In this document: positions 55,412-63,604 of the stretch, piece by piece
Layout of the letters: every line of letters starts with the position of its first letter
How positions within the stretch are numbered: position 1 is the stretch's first letter
From: Streptomyces albidus (ex Kaewkla and Franco 2022)
Lineage (GTDB): Bacteria > Actinomycetota > Actinomycetes > Streptomycetales > Streptomycetaceae
Direction of reading: 5' to 3'
Length of the DNA stretch: 64,000 nt
NCBI RefSeq assembly: GCF_013870515.1
Contig: NZ_JACBXA010000003.1
Coordinates: 1-64,000, forward strand
Notes under the pieces: generated by a model
The model's database searches: none
Told to the model about the DNA's origin: nothing
What the model saw: only the letters and a program-made list of their open reading frames with translations
Translations under genes and position numbers: made by a program

Positions 55412-56614
55412 ATGTTCAACGCACGCATCGTGCGCGGCCAGAGAATACGGACCGCCTGCGCGGTGGCCCTCACACTCGCGGTGACTGCCACCGCGGGGTG
55501 CAGCGGCGAAAGCAGTTCCGACGAGGACACCGTGACGGTCGGCCTGCTGTCCTCGCTGTCCGGTGTCTACAAGCCGGTGGGCACCGAGACGAGGGACGGC
55601 TTCAAGCTCTATCTGGACACGCACGACGGCAAGTTGGGCGGGCGCAAGATCGATCTGAAGGTCGCCGACGAGGGTGACGGCCCGCCGACGGCGCTGCCGG
55701 CGGCGAAGAAGCTGATCCAGAAGGACCAGGTCGACGTCATGACCGGCGTCACCGGCGGCGGATCCGTCAAGGCGATGCTTCCCCTCGTACAGCGCAACAA
55801 GATTCCGCTGGTGGGATCGAACGCCCGTCCCCCGGTCGAGGACGGCGAATACGTCTGGCACACCAGTTACATGTCGGACGAGCCCGGCGCGGCCATCGCG
55901 AAGCACATCAAGACGACGGTGGACGGACCGGTCTACGCGATCGGCCCGGACTACCAGGGCGGCCACGACCAAATGCGCGGCTTCACCACGGCCTTCGACA
56001 AGACCGGCGGGGAACTGGCCAACGCGGACGGCAAGACGACCTGGACGCCCTTCCCCAAGACCACCAACTTCGCGCCGTACCTCTCCAAGATCGCGGAGTC
56101 CGGAGCCAAGGCCGTCTACTGCTTCTACGCTGGCAAGGCCGCCATCGACTTCGTGAAGCAGTACGCCGAGTCCGATGCCGCGGATCTCCCGCTCTACTCC
56201 CCCGGGTTCCTCACCGAAGGCTCCACCCTGCCCGCCCAGGGCAAGGCGGCCGACGACATCTACTCGGTGCTCAACTACTCCGCCGACTTGGACAACGACG
56301 CCAACCGGAAGTTCGTCTCCGACTGGACGGCCAAGCACGACGCGCCTCCCACGAGTTACGCGGAGGCCTCGTACGACGCCGCAGCGACGCTGGACAAGGC
56401 GATCGGGGAAGCCGCCAAGAAGGGCGAGGTGAACTCCGAGACGATCAACAAGGCCATCGCCGGCCTCGGCAAGATCGACAGCCCGCGCGGCACCTGGGAG
56501 TACAGCGAGAAGACGCACACACCCGTGCAGCAGTGGTACCTGAGGCAGGTACGCCCCGACGGCAAGCAGCTGGCGAACGTCGTCGTCAAGGACTTGTCGA
56601 CGCTCGGCAGCTGA
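55412..56614 (+). CDS. HAAT-family ABC transporter solute-binding lipoprotein
   Basis: A 400-residue type I periplasmic-binding-fold protein (Leu/Ile/Val or urea/amide-type). Lipoprotein signal peptide ending VTATAGC with Cys30. Mature part shows VTVGLLSSLSGVYKPVGTET, LIQKDQVDVMTGVTGGGSV, YAIGPDYQGGHDQMRGF and AEASYDAAATLDKAIG. ATG at 55412 with GGAGA upstream. First transporter gene in the kinase-roadblock operon; the ligand could be a branched-chain amino acid, amide or aromatic compound. Confidence 0.92.
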   Translation: MFNARIVRGQRIRTACAVALTLAVTATAGCSGESSSDEDTVTVGLLSSLSGVYKPVGTETRDGFKLYLDTHDGKLGGRKIDLKVADEGDGPPTALPAAKKLIQKDQVDVMTGVTGGGSVKAMLPLVQRNKIPLVGSNARPPVEDGEYVWHTSYMSDEPGAAIAKHIKTTVDGPVYAIGPDYQGGHDQMRGFTTAFDKTGGELANADGKTTWTPFPKTTNFAPYLSKIAESGAKAVYCFYAGKAAIDFVKQYAESDAADLPLYSPGFLTEGSTLPAQGKAADDIYSVLNYSADLDNDANRKFVSDWTAKHDAPPTSYAEASYDAAATLDKAIGEAAKKGEVNSETINKAIAGLGKIDSPRGTWEYSEKTHTPVQQWYLRQVRPDGKQLANVVVKDLSTLGS

Positions 56615-56615
56615 C

Positions 56616-58649
56616 GTGAACGTACTTGATGCGCAGCTCGTTCCGGCGGTCGACGGCGTGGCCTACGGGCTGCTGCTGTTCGTCGTCGCCGCCGGTCTGA
56701 GCCTGGCCTTCGGTACCGCCGGCGTGCTGAACCTCTCCCACGGCACGCTGTACGCCATCGGGGCTTACACGGGTGCCGAGTTGAGCGACGGCACCTGGGC
56801 GGGCCTGCTCCTCGGGCTGGCCACGGGTACGGCGGTGGCCGGGACGGCGGGGATCCTGCTGGCAGTGCTCACCACTCCGCTGGTGCGACGCGGCCATCTC
56901 GCGCAGGCGCTGCTGACCTTCGGGCTGGCGCTGATCGGCGGCAACCTGCTCATCGAGTACTTCGGTTCCGACGCGATACCCGTGCGGATACCCGAGGCGC
57001 TGGACCAGTCGGTGACCCTGCTCGGGCACCGCTACCCGGCCTACCGGCTGGGGTTCATCGTCATGGCGCTGCTGCTCGCGGCGTTCGGCACCTGGGTGCT
57101 GACGCGTACCCGCGCCGGGGCGGCCGTACGGGCCGCGGCCGACGACTCGCAGATGCTGGCGACCACCGGCCGCAGCCCGGGGGCGGTGCACACCGGAGTA
57201 CTCGCCGCCGCCGGTGCGTTGGCCGGGGCGGCCGGGGTGCTCGGCGCGCCGATCATCGGCCCGGGCCCTGACACCGGTGACACGGTACTGATGCTGTCCC
57301 TGGTGGTCGTGGTGCTCGGCGGGCTGCGGTCCCTGTGGGCCACCCTGTTCGCCGCCATCGCCGTGGGTGAGGTGCAGTCCCTCGGGGTCTCGCTGGCTGC
57401 GGACTGGGCGCCGTACCTGCTCTTCGCCGCCATGGCCCTGGTGTTGACCATACGGGCGCACCGCAGCGCGGTGCCCGCGGCCGCCGGCCACGACGCCGAC
57501 GCAGCATCGGCCACCGACCCGGTCGCCCGGCTGCTGCGCCGGCTCGGCCCCGCCCGAGAGCCACGGGCCGATTCCGCGCAACGACAGCAGACTCCGAAGA
57601 GGGCGGAGAGCTCGGGTCAACCGGACCCGGCCACCGGCTCGCGACGTACGGCACAGGTCGCCGGACTCAGGTCCAAGTCGCTCCCCCGGCCGGTCCGGCA
57701 GGTCGCACCAGGACTCGTACTCCTGGTGGCGCTCATTCCGCTGCCGGTGCTGCTGTCCCCCTACGCCCTCTCACTGGTCGGCTATGCGCTGGCGTTGGGA
57801 CTGCTCGCGGTCAGCGTCACCGTGCTGACCGGCTACGCGGGTCTTCCCACTCTGGGGCAGGCCGCTCCGTTCGCCGTGGGCGCCTACACCACGGCGCTGC
57901 TCGCCGGCGCCGGCTGGACGGTGGGACCGGTCCAGGTGCTCGCCTCCGCGACAGCCGCCGCGTTGTTCGCGCTGGTCACCGCTCCTGCGGTGATACGCGC
58001 CCGGGGCACGACCGTGCTGATGATCACGCTCGCCATCGGGGAGTTGACCGTCGTCGCCGCAGGCGAGCTCAAGTCCGTCACCGGCGGCACCGAGGGGCTC
58101 ATCGACTTCCCGCCGACCCAGGCACTGTGGGGCGGCGAACCATTGATCGACGAGAGCCCTGCCTACAACTACAGCCTCGTCGTGGCGGCCTGTGCCATCG
58201 CGCTCACCCTGTTCTTCCTGCGCTCGCCTGCCGGGAAGCTGCTGATCGGTACGCGTGAGGCCGAGGCCCGCATGCGCGCCTCCGGCCACCCCGTGGCCCG
58301 CTACCTCCTGCTCGCCTACATCGGGGCGGGGGCCCTCGCCGGCATCGGCGGCTCGATGCTGACCACCGTGCAGGCGTACATCTCACCGGCGGACGTCGGC
58401 TTCGAGATCGCCGCATTCGCACTGCTGGCGGCGGTCATCGGCGGGACCCACTCGGTGCTCGGCGCGATGTTCGGAGCCGGGCTCATCGTCTTCATCCGGG
58501 ACTGGCTCTCCGCGTCCTGGCCGGGCCACGGCCCGTTCTTGCTGGGCGTGCTCTTCGTCGTCACCGTCTATCTGCTGCCGCGCGGCCTCGCCGGGCTGCG
58601 CCCTCCGATCCAGAACCGCTGGTTCCGGGCACTCAGGGGCACCGCATGA
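56616..58649 (+). CDS. fused LivH-LivM type ABC transporter permease
   Basis: A 677-residue membrane protein. Residues about 1-285 are LivH-like (GLSLAFGTAGVLNLSHGTLY). A Pro/Arg/Ser-rich linker occupies about 290-350. Residues about 360-670 are LivM-like (LTGYAGLPTLGQAAPFAVGA, TRGEAEAR-type loop GTREAEARMRASGHPV). Fusion of the two permeases, usually separate genes, is less common. GTG start one base after the binding-protein stop. Confidence 0.92.
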   Translation: MNVLDAQLVPAVDGVAYGLLLFVVAAGLSLAFGTAGVLNLSHGTLYAIGAYTGAELSDGTWAGLLLGLATGTAVAGTAGILLAVLTTPLVRRGHLAQALLTFGLALIGGNLLIEYFGSDAIPVRIPEALDQSVTLLGHRYPAYRLGFIVMALLLAAFGTWVLTRTRAGAAVRAAADDSQMLATTGRSPGAVHTGVLAAAGALAGAAGVLGAPIIGPGPDTGDTVLMLSLVVVVLGGLRSLWATLFAAIAVGEVQSLGVSLAADWAPYLLFAAMALVLTIRAHRSAVPAAAGHDADAASATDPVARLLRRLGPAREPRADSAQRQQTPKRAESSGQPDPATGSRRTAQVAGLRSKSLPRPVRQVAPGLVLLVALIPLPVLLSPYALSLVGYALALGLLAVSVTVLTGYAGLPTLGQAAPFAVGAYTTALLAGAGWTVGPVQVLASATAAALFALVTAPAVIRARGTTVLMITLAIGELTVVAAGELKSVTGGTEGLIDFPPTQALWGGEPLIDESPAYNYSLVVAACAIALTLFFLRSPAGKLLIGTREAEARMRASGHPVARYLLLAYIGAGALAGIGGSMLTTVQAYISPADVGFEIAAFALLAAVIGGTHSVLGAMFGAGLIVFIRDWLSASWPGHGPFLLGVLFVVTVYLLPRGLAGLRPPIQNRWFRALRGTA

Positions 58650-58722
58650 CACGCAACCACCCTCGACCCCGCTGCGCGCTTTCCACGGCGAGCCGCCCCG
58701 GCGCGCGCCTCATGGTGATTCC

Positions 58723-59580
58723 GTGCTGACGCTCTCCCACCTCACCCGCCGGTACGGCAGTCTCATCGCTGTGGACGACGTGAGCCTGAGGCTGCCCGCC
58801 GGCGCCCGCCACGCCGTGATCGGCCCCAACGGCGCCGGCAAGACCACCCTGTTGAACCTCATCGCCGGCACTGACCGTGCGGACAGCGGCCAGATCCTGC
58901 TGGCTGCCGCGGACCGGTCAAGCGGCAAGGACCGAGCGGACGGCGCCGAGGGCGCGATCGACTCGGCCGACGCCGACATCACCCGTATGGCAGCCGCCCG
59001 GCGTAGCCGGCTGGGCATCGCCCGCAGCTACCAACAGCCGTCCGTCATCGCGGGGTTGACCGTACTGGACAACATCATGCTGGCCGGCTGGCGGCATCAC
59101 CGCGCGGGCCGAGCCGCCTGGCGGCGACCTTCCCGCAGACGGCTGCTGCGGGAACTCGCGCTGAACCGGCTGGACACCGTCGGCCTGGCCGAACTCGCGG
59201 ACCAGCCGGCCGGTGGGCTGTCGCACGGTCAGCGCCGGATGCTCGATATCGCCGCCGCGATGGCCGGGCAACCACGGCTGTTGCTGCTGGACGAGCCCGC
59301 AGCTGGGCTGACCGACCGCGATATCGGCCGCCTGGTCGGACTGCTCCGGGACATCCCGGCGGAGGTCGCCCTGCTACTGGTGGAGCATCACATCGAGGTG
59401 GTGACCGAACTCGCGGACACGGTCACTGTGTTGGCCGCGGGCGGCGTACTGGTGAACGGCAGCACCCAGGAAGCACTCAGCCACCCGGAAGTCCGCGAGA
59501 TCTACCTGGACACCGTCCCCGCCTCCGTCGAGGCGCCGACGCGCAGTGGCTCCGGGCCCGTGACCGGCGCGAGAGGATGA
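58723..59580 (+). CDS. LivG-type ABC transporter ATP-binding protein
   Basis: A 285-residue ABC ATPase: Walker A GPNGAGKTT, LGIARSYQQPSVIAGLTV (Q-loop region), signature LSHGQRRMLDIAAAM, Walker B LLLLDEPAAGL and switch VEHHIEVV. It carries an insertion of about 30 residues after the Walker A region (AAADRSSGKDRADGAEGA). GTG at 58723, 73 nt after the permease. Confidence 0.92.
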   Translation: MLTLSHLTRRYGSLIAVDDVSLRLPAGARHAVIGPNGAGKTTLLNLIAGTDRADSGQILLAAADRSSGKDRADGAEGAIDSADADITRMAAARRSRLGIARSYQQPSVIAGLTVLDNIMLAGWRHHRAGRAAWRRPSRRRLLRELALNRLDTVGLAELADQPAGGLSHGQRRMLDIAAAMAGQPRLLLLDEPAAGLTDRDIGRLVGLLRDIPAEVALLLVEHHIEVVTELADTVTVLAAGGVLVNGSTQEALSHPEVREIYLDTVPASVEAPTRSGSGPVTGARG

Positions 59581-59586
59581 CCGCGG

Positions 59587-60417
59587 ATGCTCGAACTCAC
59601 CGGACTGAGCGCCGGATACGGCGGCGGGACCGTGCTGCACGAGCTGGATCTGACTGTGCCCACCGGCACCGTGCACGCGGTCGTGGGTCACAACGGCGCC
59701 GGTAAGACCACGCTCGTACACGCCGTGGCCGGCCTGCTGCGCCCCAGCGGAGGCTCGGTGCGGGTGAACGGGCGGGACGTCAGCGGCCGAGCCGCCCACC
59801 AGGTCGCGCGCGCAGGCATCGGGCTGGTCCCGCAGGGGCGGCGGGTCTTCGCCAGCCTCACAGTGGGTGAGCACCTGCGACTGTCGTACCGCCCACCGCG
59901 CCCGGACAAGGGCGACGGTGGCCGTGCGGCTCGCAGGGAACGGATCTGGACGCCGGACAAGGTGCTGGAACTGCTGCCCCGGCTGGGTGAGCGCCGAGGG
60001 CACCGGGGTACCGACCTGTCCGGCGGCGAGCAGCAGATGCTCGCACTCGCCCGTGCCCTGCTCGGCAGCCCCCGGGTTCTGCTTCTGGACGAGCCGACCG
60101 AGGGCCTGGCGCCGGTGGTCGTACGTCAGATACGCGAACTGATCGCCACCCTGGCCCTGGAGGGCATATCCGTGCTGCTGGTGTCGCCGAGTCCCACGCT
60201 CGCGGTCCAGTGCGCCGACACGGTCACCGTGTTGACCTCCGGGCGGGTCACCGAACGGCTCGACGGCGGTCCGCTGCGAGCCGATCCCGGCGCGCTCCAT
60301 GCCGCACTGGAGCTCGCACCCACTACCGCCGCTGCTGACCGGCCGCTCGGGTCGGCCACGAACACCGCACCGGTCCGGGCGGGGTCCGGGAGCAGCGAGG
60401 AGAGCCAGCGGGCTTGA
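59587..60417 (+). CDS. LivF-type ABC transporter ATP-binding protein
   Basis: A 276-residue ABC ATPase: Walker A GHNGAGKTT, GIGLVPQGRRVFASLTVGEH, signature LSGGEQQMLALARAL, Walker B VLLLDEPTEGLAP. The LVPQGRRVF segment is characteristic of LivF. The usual switch His is not evident: the strand reads ISVLLVSPSPTLAVQ where LVEQN is typical. Follows LivG by 6 nt; last gene of the operon. Confidence 0.92.
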   Translation: MLELTGLSAGYGGGTVLHELDLTVPTGTVHAVVGHNGAGKTTLVHAVAGLLRPSGGSVRVNGRDVSGRAAHQVARAGIGLVPQGRRVFASLTVGEHLRLSYRPPRPDKGDGGRAARRERIWTPDKVLELLPRLGERRGHRGTDLSGGEQQMLALARALLGSPRVLLLDEPTEGLAPVVVRQIRELIATLALEGISVLLVSPSPTLAVQCADTVTVLTSGRVTERLDGGPLRADPGALHAALELAPTTAAADRPLGSATNTAPVRAGSGSSEESQRA

Positions 60418-60424
60418 AGTCAGC

Positions 60425-60442
60425 CCGGACCTGTAGGTCCGG
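60425..60442 (+). terminator. small hairpin after livF-like gene
   Basis: CCGGACC-TGTA-GGTCCGG, a perfect 7-bp stem 8 nt after the stop codon. Confidence 0.5.
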
Positions 60443-60730
60443 AACGGTTCTCGCCGCTCCACTGCCCAGCCCTTCGTCGCGGGCAACACCGGGGCTGCGG
60501 GCAGGCGTTCGGGGGAAGCTGCGCGAGGCGACGAACGCTTCCGGGTGCAGACTCCGCTTCGACGTGTTGCCTGCCTCGTGAGGCACGTCGGGAGGGCATC
60601 CTGCCGGGACGTCTCGCCGGTTCGAAGGCCGGCCGTCGCCCCGGTCTGCGGCGTCGACTCTCCGCACTCGTCGCCGACTGAGGAACACGCGAACGCTCCC
60701 GCGACGGTCCCAAGTCCGGCCGCGCCGGGG
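60443..60730. other. convergent intergenic region, no gene supported
   Basis: About 290 bp between the ABC operon and the convergent FAD monooxygenase gene. No coding frame, RNA or strong repeat recognised beyond the hairpin at 60425-60442. Confidence 0.5.
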
Positions 60731-61951
60731 TCAGTCGGGGCGCAGGGCCTGGCCTCCCAGGCTGCCGCCGGGCGCCGAGCCCCGATTCTGCTCCTCCCAC
60801 CAGGCGTGGAACTCCGGTTCCCGCATGGTCGACCAGTCCGGCGTCCGCACGACCTGCGCTTCACCCATCCGACGCGCCAGGCCGACCATCTGGCCACCGA
60901 CGACGCTTCGCCCTTCGTCATAGGCGGTCAGGATCTCCTGCCAACTGCCCCCCGAGCGCCATACCCTCTCCAGGGCCGCGGCGTCCTGCAGGGCCTTCAC
61001 ACTGCCGGCACCGATGTGCGGCCGGGCGACCGTGGCCGCGTCCCCGGCGAGCAACAACCGCCCGCGGGCGTAGTGCGGCACCGACAGGTCATAGATGGGC
61101 TGGATGAACGTGCGCTCCTCCGGGCTGCGCAGCACACAGTCGGCCCAGTAAGGCGGGAAGTGCTCGGCGACGAGGTCGCGCAGGGACGCGGTCAGTTCCG
61201 CGGCCACCTTTCCCGGCGGCAGCGAGGTCGGGCTCCGCAGCTCCTCGTCGAGGCCCGACTCCGCGGGTGGGCGGGTATAGAGCACCCAGTTCATGCGGTG
61301 CCCCTCTTTCCGGTCCGGTATCAGGTACATCATGCAGTGGCCGCCGGGGAAGACGACGACACGCGCCTCCTCGTCCCCGCCCTCGGGCAGGTCCGCGGGT
61401 GCCTCTGACGTACCGCGCCAGCCCAGGTAACCGGCGTACGCGGGGGCGAGTTCGGGGAACATCGCCTGCCGGACGACCGAGCGGTAACCGTCGGCGCCGA
61501 TCACCAGATCGAAGTGTTCCTCACTGCCGTCCGCGAGTCGCACGGTTGCCCTGTCGGCGTCGGTAGCCACCTGGGCGACGTGGGCCTCCGCGCGGAAGTC
61601 CGTGCCGTCCGGGACCCGCCGCCGTAACTCACTCCAGAGCGAACCCCAGTTGTACGCGCGGAAGGGGAAGGGCTGGCTGGCCATGTTCCGGCCCAGGTCC
61701 GTCGCGCCGTCCCGTACGGTCCAAAGCCGCCGGGAGAGAGGCGCCCAGGGCATGGCGTCGGTCATGTAACCGGCGGCTTCGAGTTCGGCGAATCGGTCGC
61801 CGTGCACACCGATTCCTACGCCACGGTCGCGTAACTCACCGCCCGCGCGCTCGAAGACGGTCACCTGCTCGGCACCGCCGCGAGACGCGGCCAGCGCCAT
61901 GGCGCAACCGGCGATGCTGCCGCCGACGACGGCGACCTTGCCTCCACCCAT
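60731..61951 (-). CDS. FAD-dependent aromatic monooxygenase
   Basis: A 406-residue flavoprotein: N-terminal VAVVGGSIAGCAMALAASRG (dinucleotide motif), VIGADGYRSVVRQ (DG motif) and LLLAGDAATVARPHIGAGS with VKALQDAAAL (GD motif). The ARPH after the GD motif recalls 2,6-dihydroxypyridine 3-hydroxylase-like enzymes. ATG at 61951 has GGAG 9 nt upstream within AGGAGCACATC, a context shared with the next gene upstream. Two TTA codons (61832-61834, 61625-61627) suggest bldA dependence. Substrate unknown. Confidence 0.88.
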   Translation of the reverse strand: MGGGKVAVVGGSIAGCAMALAASRGGAEQVTVFERAGGELRDRGVGIGVHGDRFAELEAAGYMTDAMPWAPLSRRLWTVRDGATDLGRNMASQPFPFRAYNWGSLWSELRRRVPDGTDFRAEAHVAQVATDADRATVRLADGSEEHFDLVIGADGYRSVVRQAMFPELAPAYAGYLGWRGTSEAPADLPEGGDEEARVVVFPGGHCMMYLIPDRKEGHRMNWVLYTRPPAESGLDEELRSPTSLPPGKVAAELTASLRDLVAEHFPPYWADCVLRSPEERTFIQPIYDLSVPHYARGRLLLAGDAATVARPHIGAGSVKALQDAAALERVWRSGGSWQEILTAYDEGRSVVGGQMVGLARRMGEAQVVRTPDWSTMREPEFHAWWEEQNRGSAPGGSLGGQALRPD

Positions 61952-62173
61952 GAGATGTGCTCCTCACAACTCGCCAGCCGCAGAAGGAGGTTCGCACACC
62001 GCCGGGGGCGGGGTGAAGGCGGGGTGTACGCCGCCATACCTTCCTTCCTGGGTGCCCCATGGGGCTGGCCGACGGGGCAAGGCCGCCGCGACGCCGGCGG
62101 CGACCGGGCGCTGGACTCGGCCTGCACGCATCGCCCTCTGCCAGATCCACGACGGTGGACGCGGCCTGGACCA

Positions 62174-63604
62174 CTACGGGCGAGCGGGCGCCCCCTGGCC
62201 TACGGTCATCGTGCTGTGCTCCTCGCTGCCGATCGCGGGAGCGGCCGCGGCAGGCGGAGTGGTGGCAGGCGCGAGGGTGGTCATGCGGGGGCCGTTCCAG
62301 CCCAGGCCGGCGGCCACCATCCGGTCCAAAGCGGTGGCGAGGACGTCTGATCCGAGACCGAGGTAGAGGCGGATGACGTCCTGCGACGCCTGCACGGGAC
62401 GGCCCGGCGTGCTCATGTGGCCCTCACCCGGCAGCACCCCGGCACGTTGGAGGCAGTGCTGGCGGAAGTCGCCGTCGGCGCCGCCCACCCCAGAGGCTGA
62501 ATACCAGGGCGGGACGGGCAGGAGCATGTAGGGGCCGCAGCTTCCGGCGACGAACGAGCCCGCTGGATAGTGCAGGTCCCGCTGTATTCGTTCTGCGACT
62601 TCGGCGCGGGTGACCGCGTATGCGGCGCGCTGCTCGGTGAGGTAGATGTCGGCGGCCGGGTCGGCCAGCCAGGCCGCCATGGCCGCTTGGAGGGGGACGG
62701 CCGTGGTGTAGGTGTGCTGGGGCAGCAGGCGCGCGTACAAGTCCTCAAGGGTGCCGGGCGCTGCGACCGCGGCACCAACACCCCATCCATTGCAATGGAA
62801 TTGCTTGCCCATGCTTCTCGTGGCGAGCCAGCGGGGACGCCGAACCCCCGACGGGAGGGACGCGACCTCTTCCAGCAGGATGCGCAGCGCGGGCGTGGGT
62901 GTGACGGCGGGATCGTGGACGGCGTAGTAGGCGTCATCGACCAGCACCTGGACATCGAACTGGAGCGCTGCCCGCACCATCTCCCGCACGACGCCGGCGC
63001 TCCAGTTGGCCCCGCTCGGGTTGTGCTGCGCGTTGATGACCAGCAAGACCGGGCCTGTGGTGTCCCGGCGCGCCTGGTCGAGACGTTCCTCCACTTCCTG
63101 TGTGTCCGGCTGGTATCCGCGGTCGCTGCTGAGGCCGAAGTGCCGGATCTCGTATCCGAGCGGGGCGTAGACGCCGGGGTAGTCCCAGCCGGGGGAGGCA
63201 CACACGACAATCGGTCGCGCGGATGCGGTCGGCTTGTCTTCGATCAGGAGGCGACCGAAATCCCGCATGACGGAGCGGGTGCTGCCCGCGCTCCCCGCCA
63301 CCTCGAAGTCGCTGCCCAGCACGGCGGCTTCATCCAGGTGCTGGGTGCGGGTGATGTAGTCGCGCAGGACGAGGCGCAGCGCGGGCAGACCGTAAGGGGT
63401 GAGCTGGTAGCCGTGTGCGTGCGCGGGCACGTCTCTCAGTGCGGCGAGCAGACCCGGTGGCGGTCCCTGCCAGGTCTCACCCAGGGAGAGGTAGATCACG
63501 CGTGACAGGTCGTGGCCCTGGTCGCGGTGGCGGCGTAACAGCGCCAGGTCGCCGTAGGGGTTGGTCAGATCGGGCGGCCCGGCGATGTCCAGCAGCGGCT
63601 GCAT
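62174..63604 (-). CDS. PLP-dependent aminotransferase class I/II-like enzyme
   Basis: A 476-residue fold-type I PLP enzyme: VINAQHNPSGANWSAGVV, VLVDDAYYAVHDP (cofactor Asp/Tyr) and TRSMGKQFHCNGWGVG with the Schiff-base Lys at about 267. ATG at 63604 follows GGAG within AGGAGCACATC. A longer upstream frame exists but lacks a ribosome site. TTA codon at 63536-63538, near residue 23. Same orientation as the FAD monooxygenase, 222 bp upstream of it; the two probably share regulation. Reaction unknown; a Pro/Ala-rich tail of about 40 residues is unusual. Confidence 0.85.
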   Translation of the reverse strand: MQPLLDIAGPPDLTNPYGDLALLRRHRDQGHDLSRVIYLSLGETWQGPPPGLLAALRDVPAHAHGYQLTPYGLPALRLVLRDYITRTQHLDEAAVLGSDFEVAGSAGSTRSVMRDFGRLLIEDKPTASARPIVVCASPGWDYPGVYAPLGYEIRHFGLSSDRGYQPDTQEVEERLDQARRDTTGPVLLVINAQHNPSGANWSAGVVREMVRAALQFDVQVLVDDAYYAVHDPAVTPTPALRILLEEVASLPSGVRRPRWLATRSMGKQFHCNGWGVGAAVAAPGTLEDLYARLLPQHTYTTAVPLQAAMAAWLADPAADIYLTEQRAAYAVTRAEVAERIQRDLHYPAGSFVAGSCGPYMLLPVPPWYSASGVGGADGDFRQHCLQRAGVLPGEGHMSTPGRPVQASQDVIRLYLGLGSDVLATALDRMVAAGLGWNGPRMTTLAPATTPPAAAAPAIGSEEHSTMTVGQGAPARP

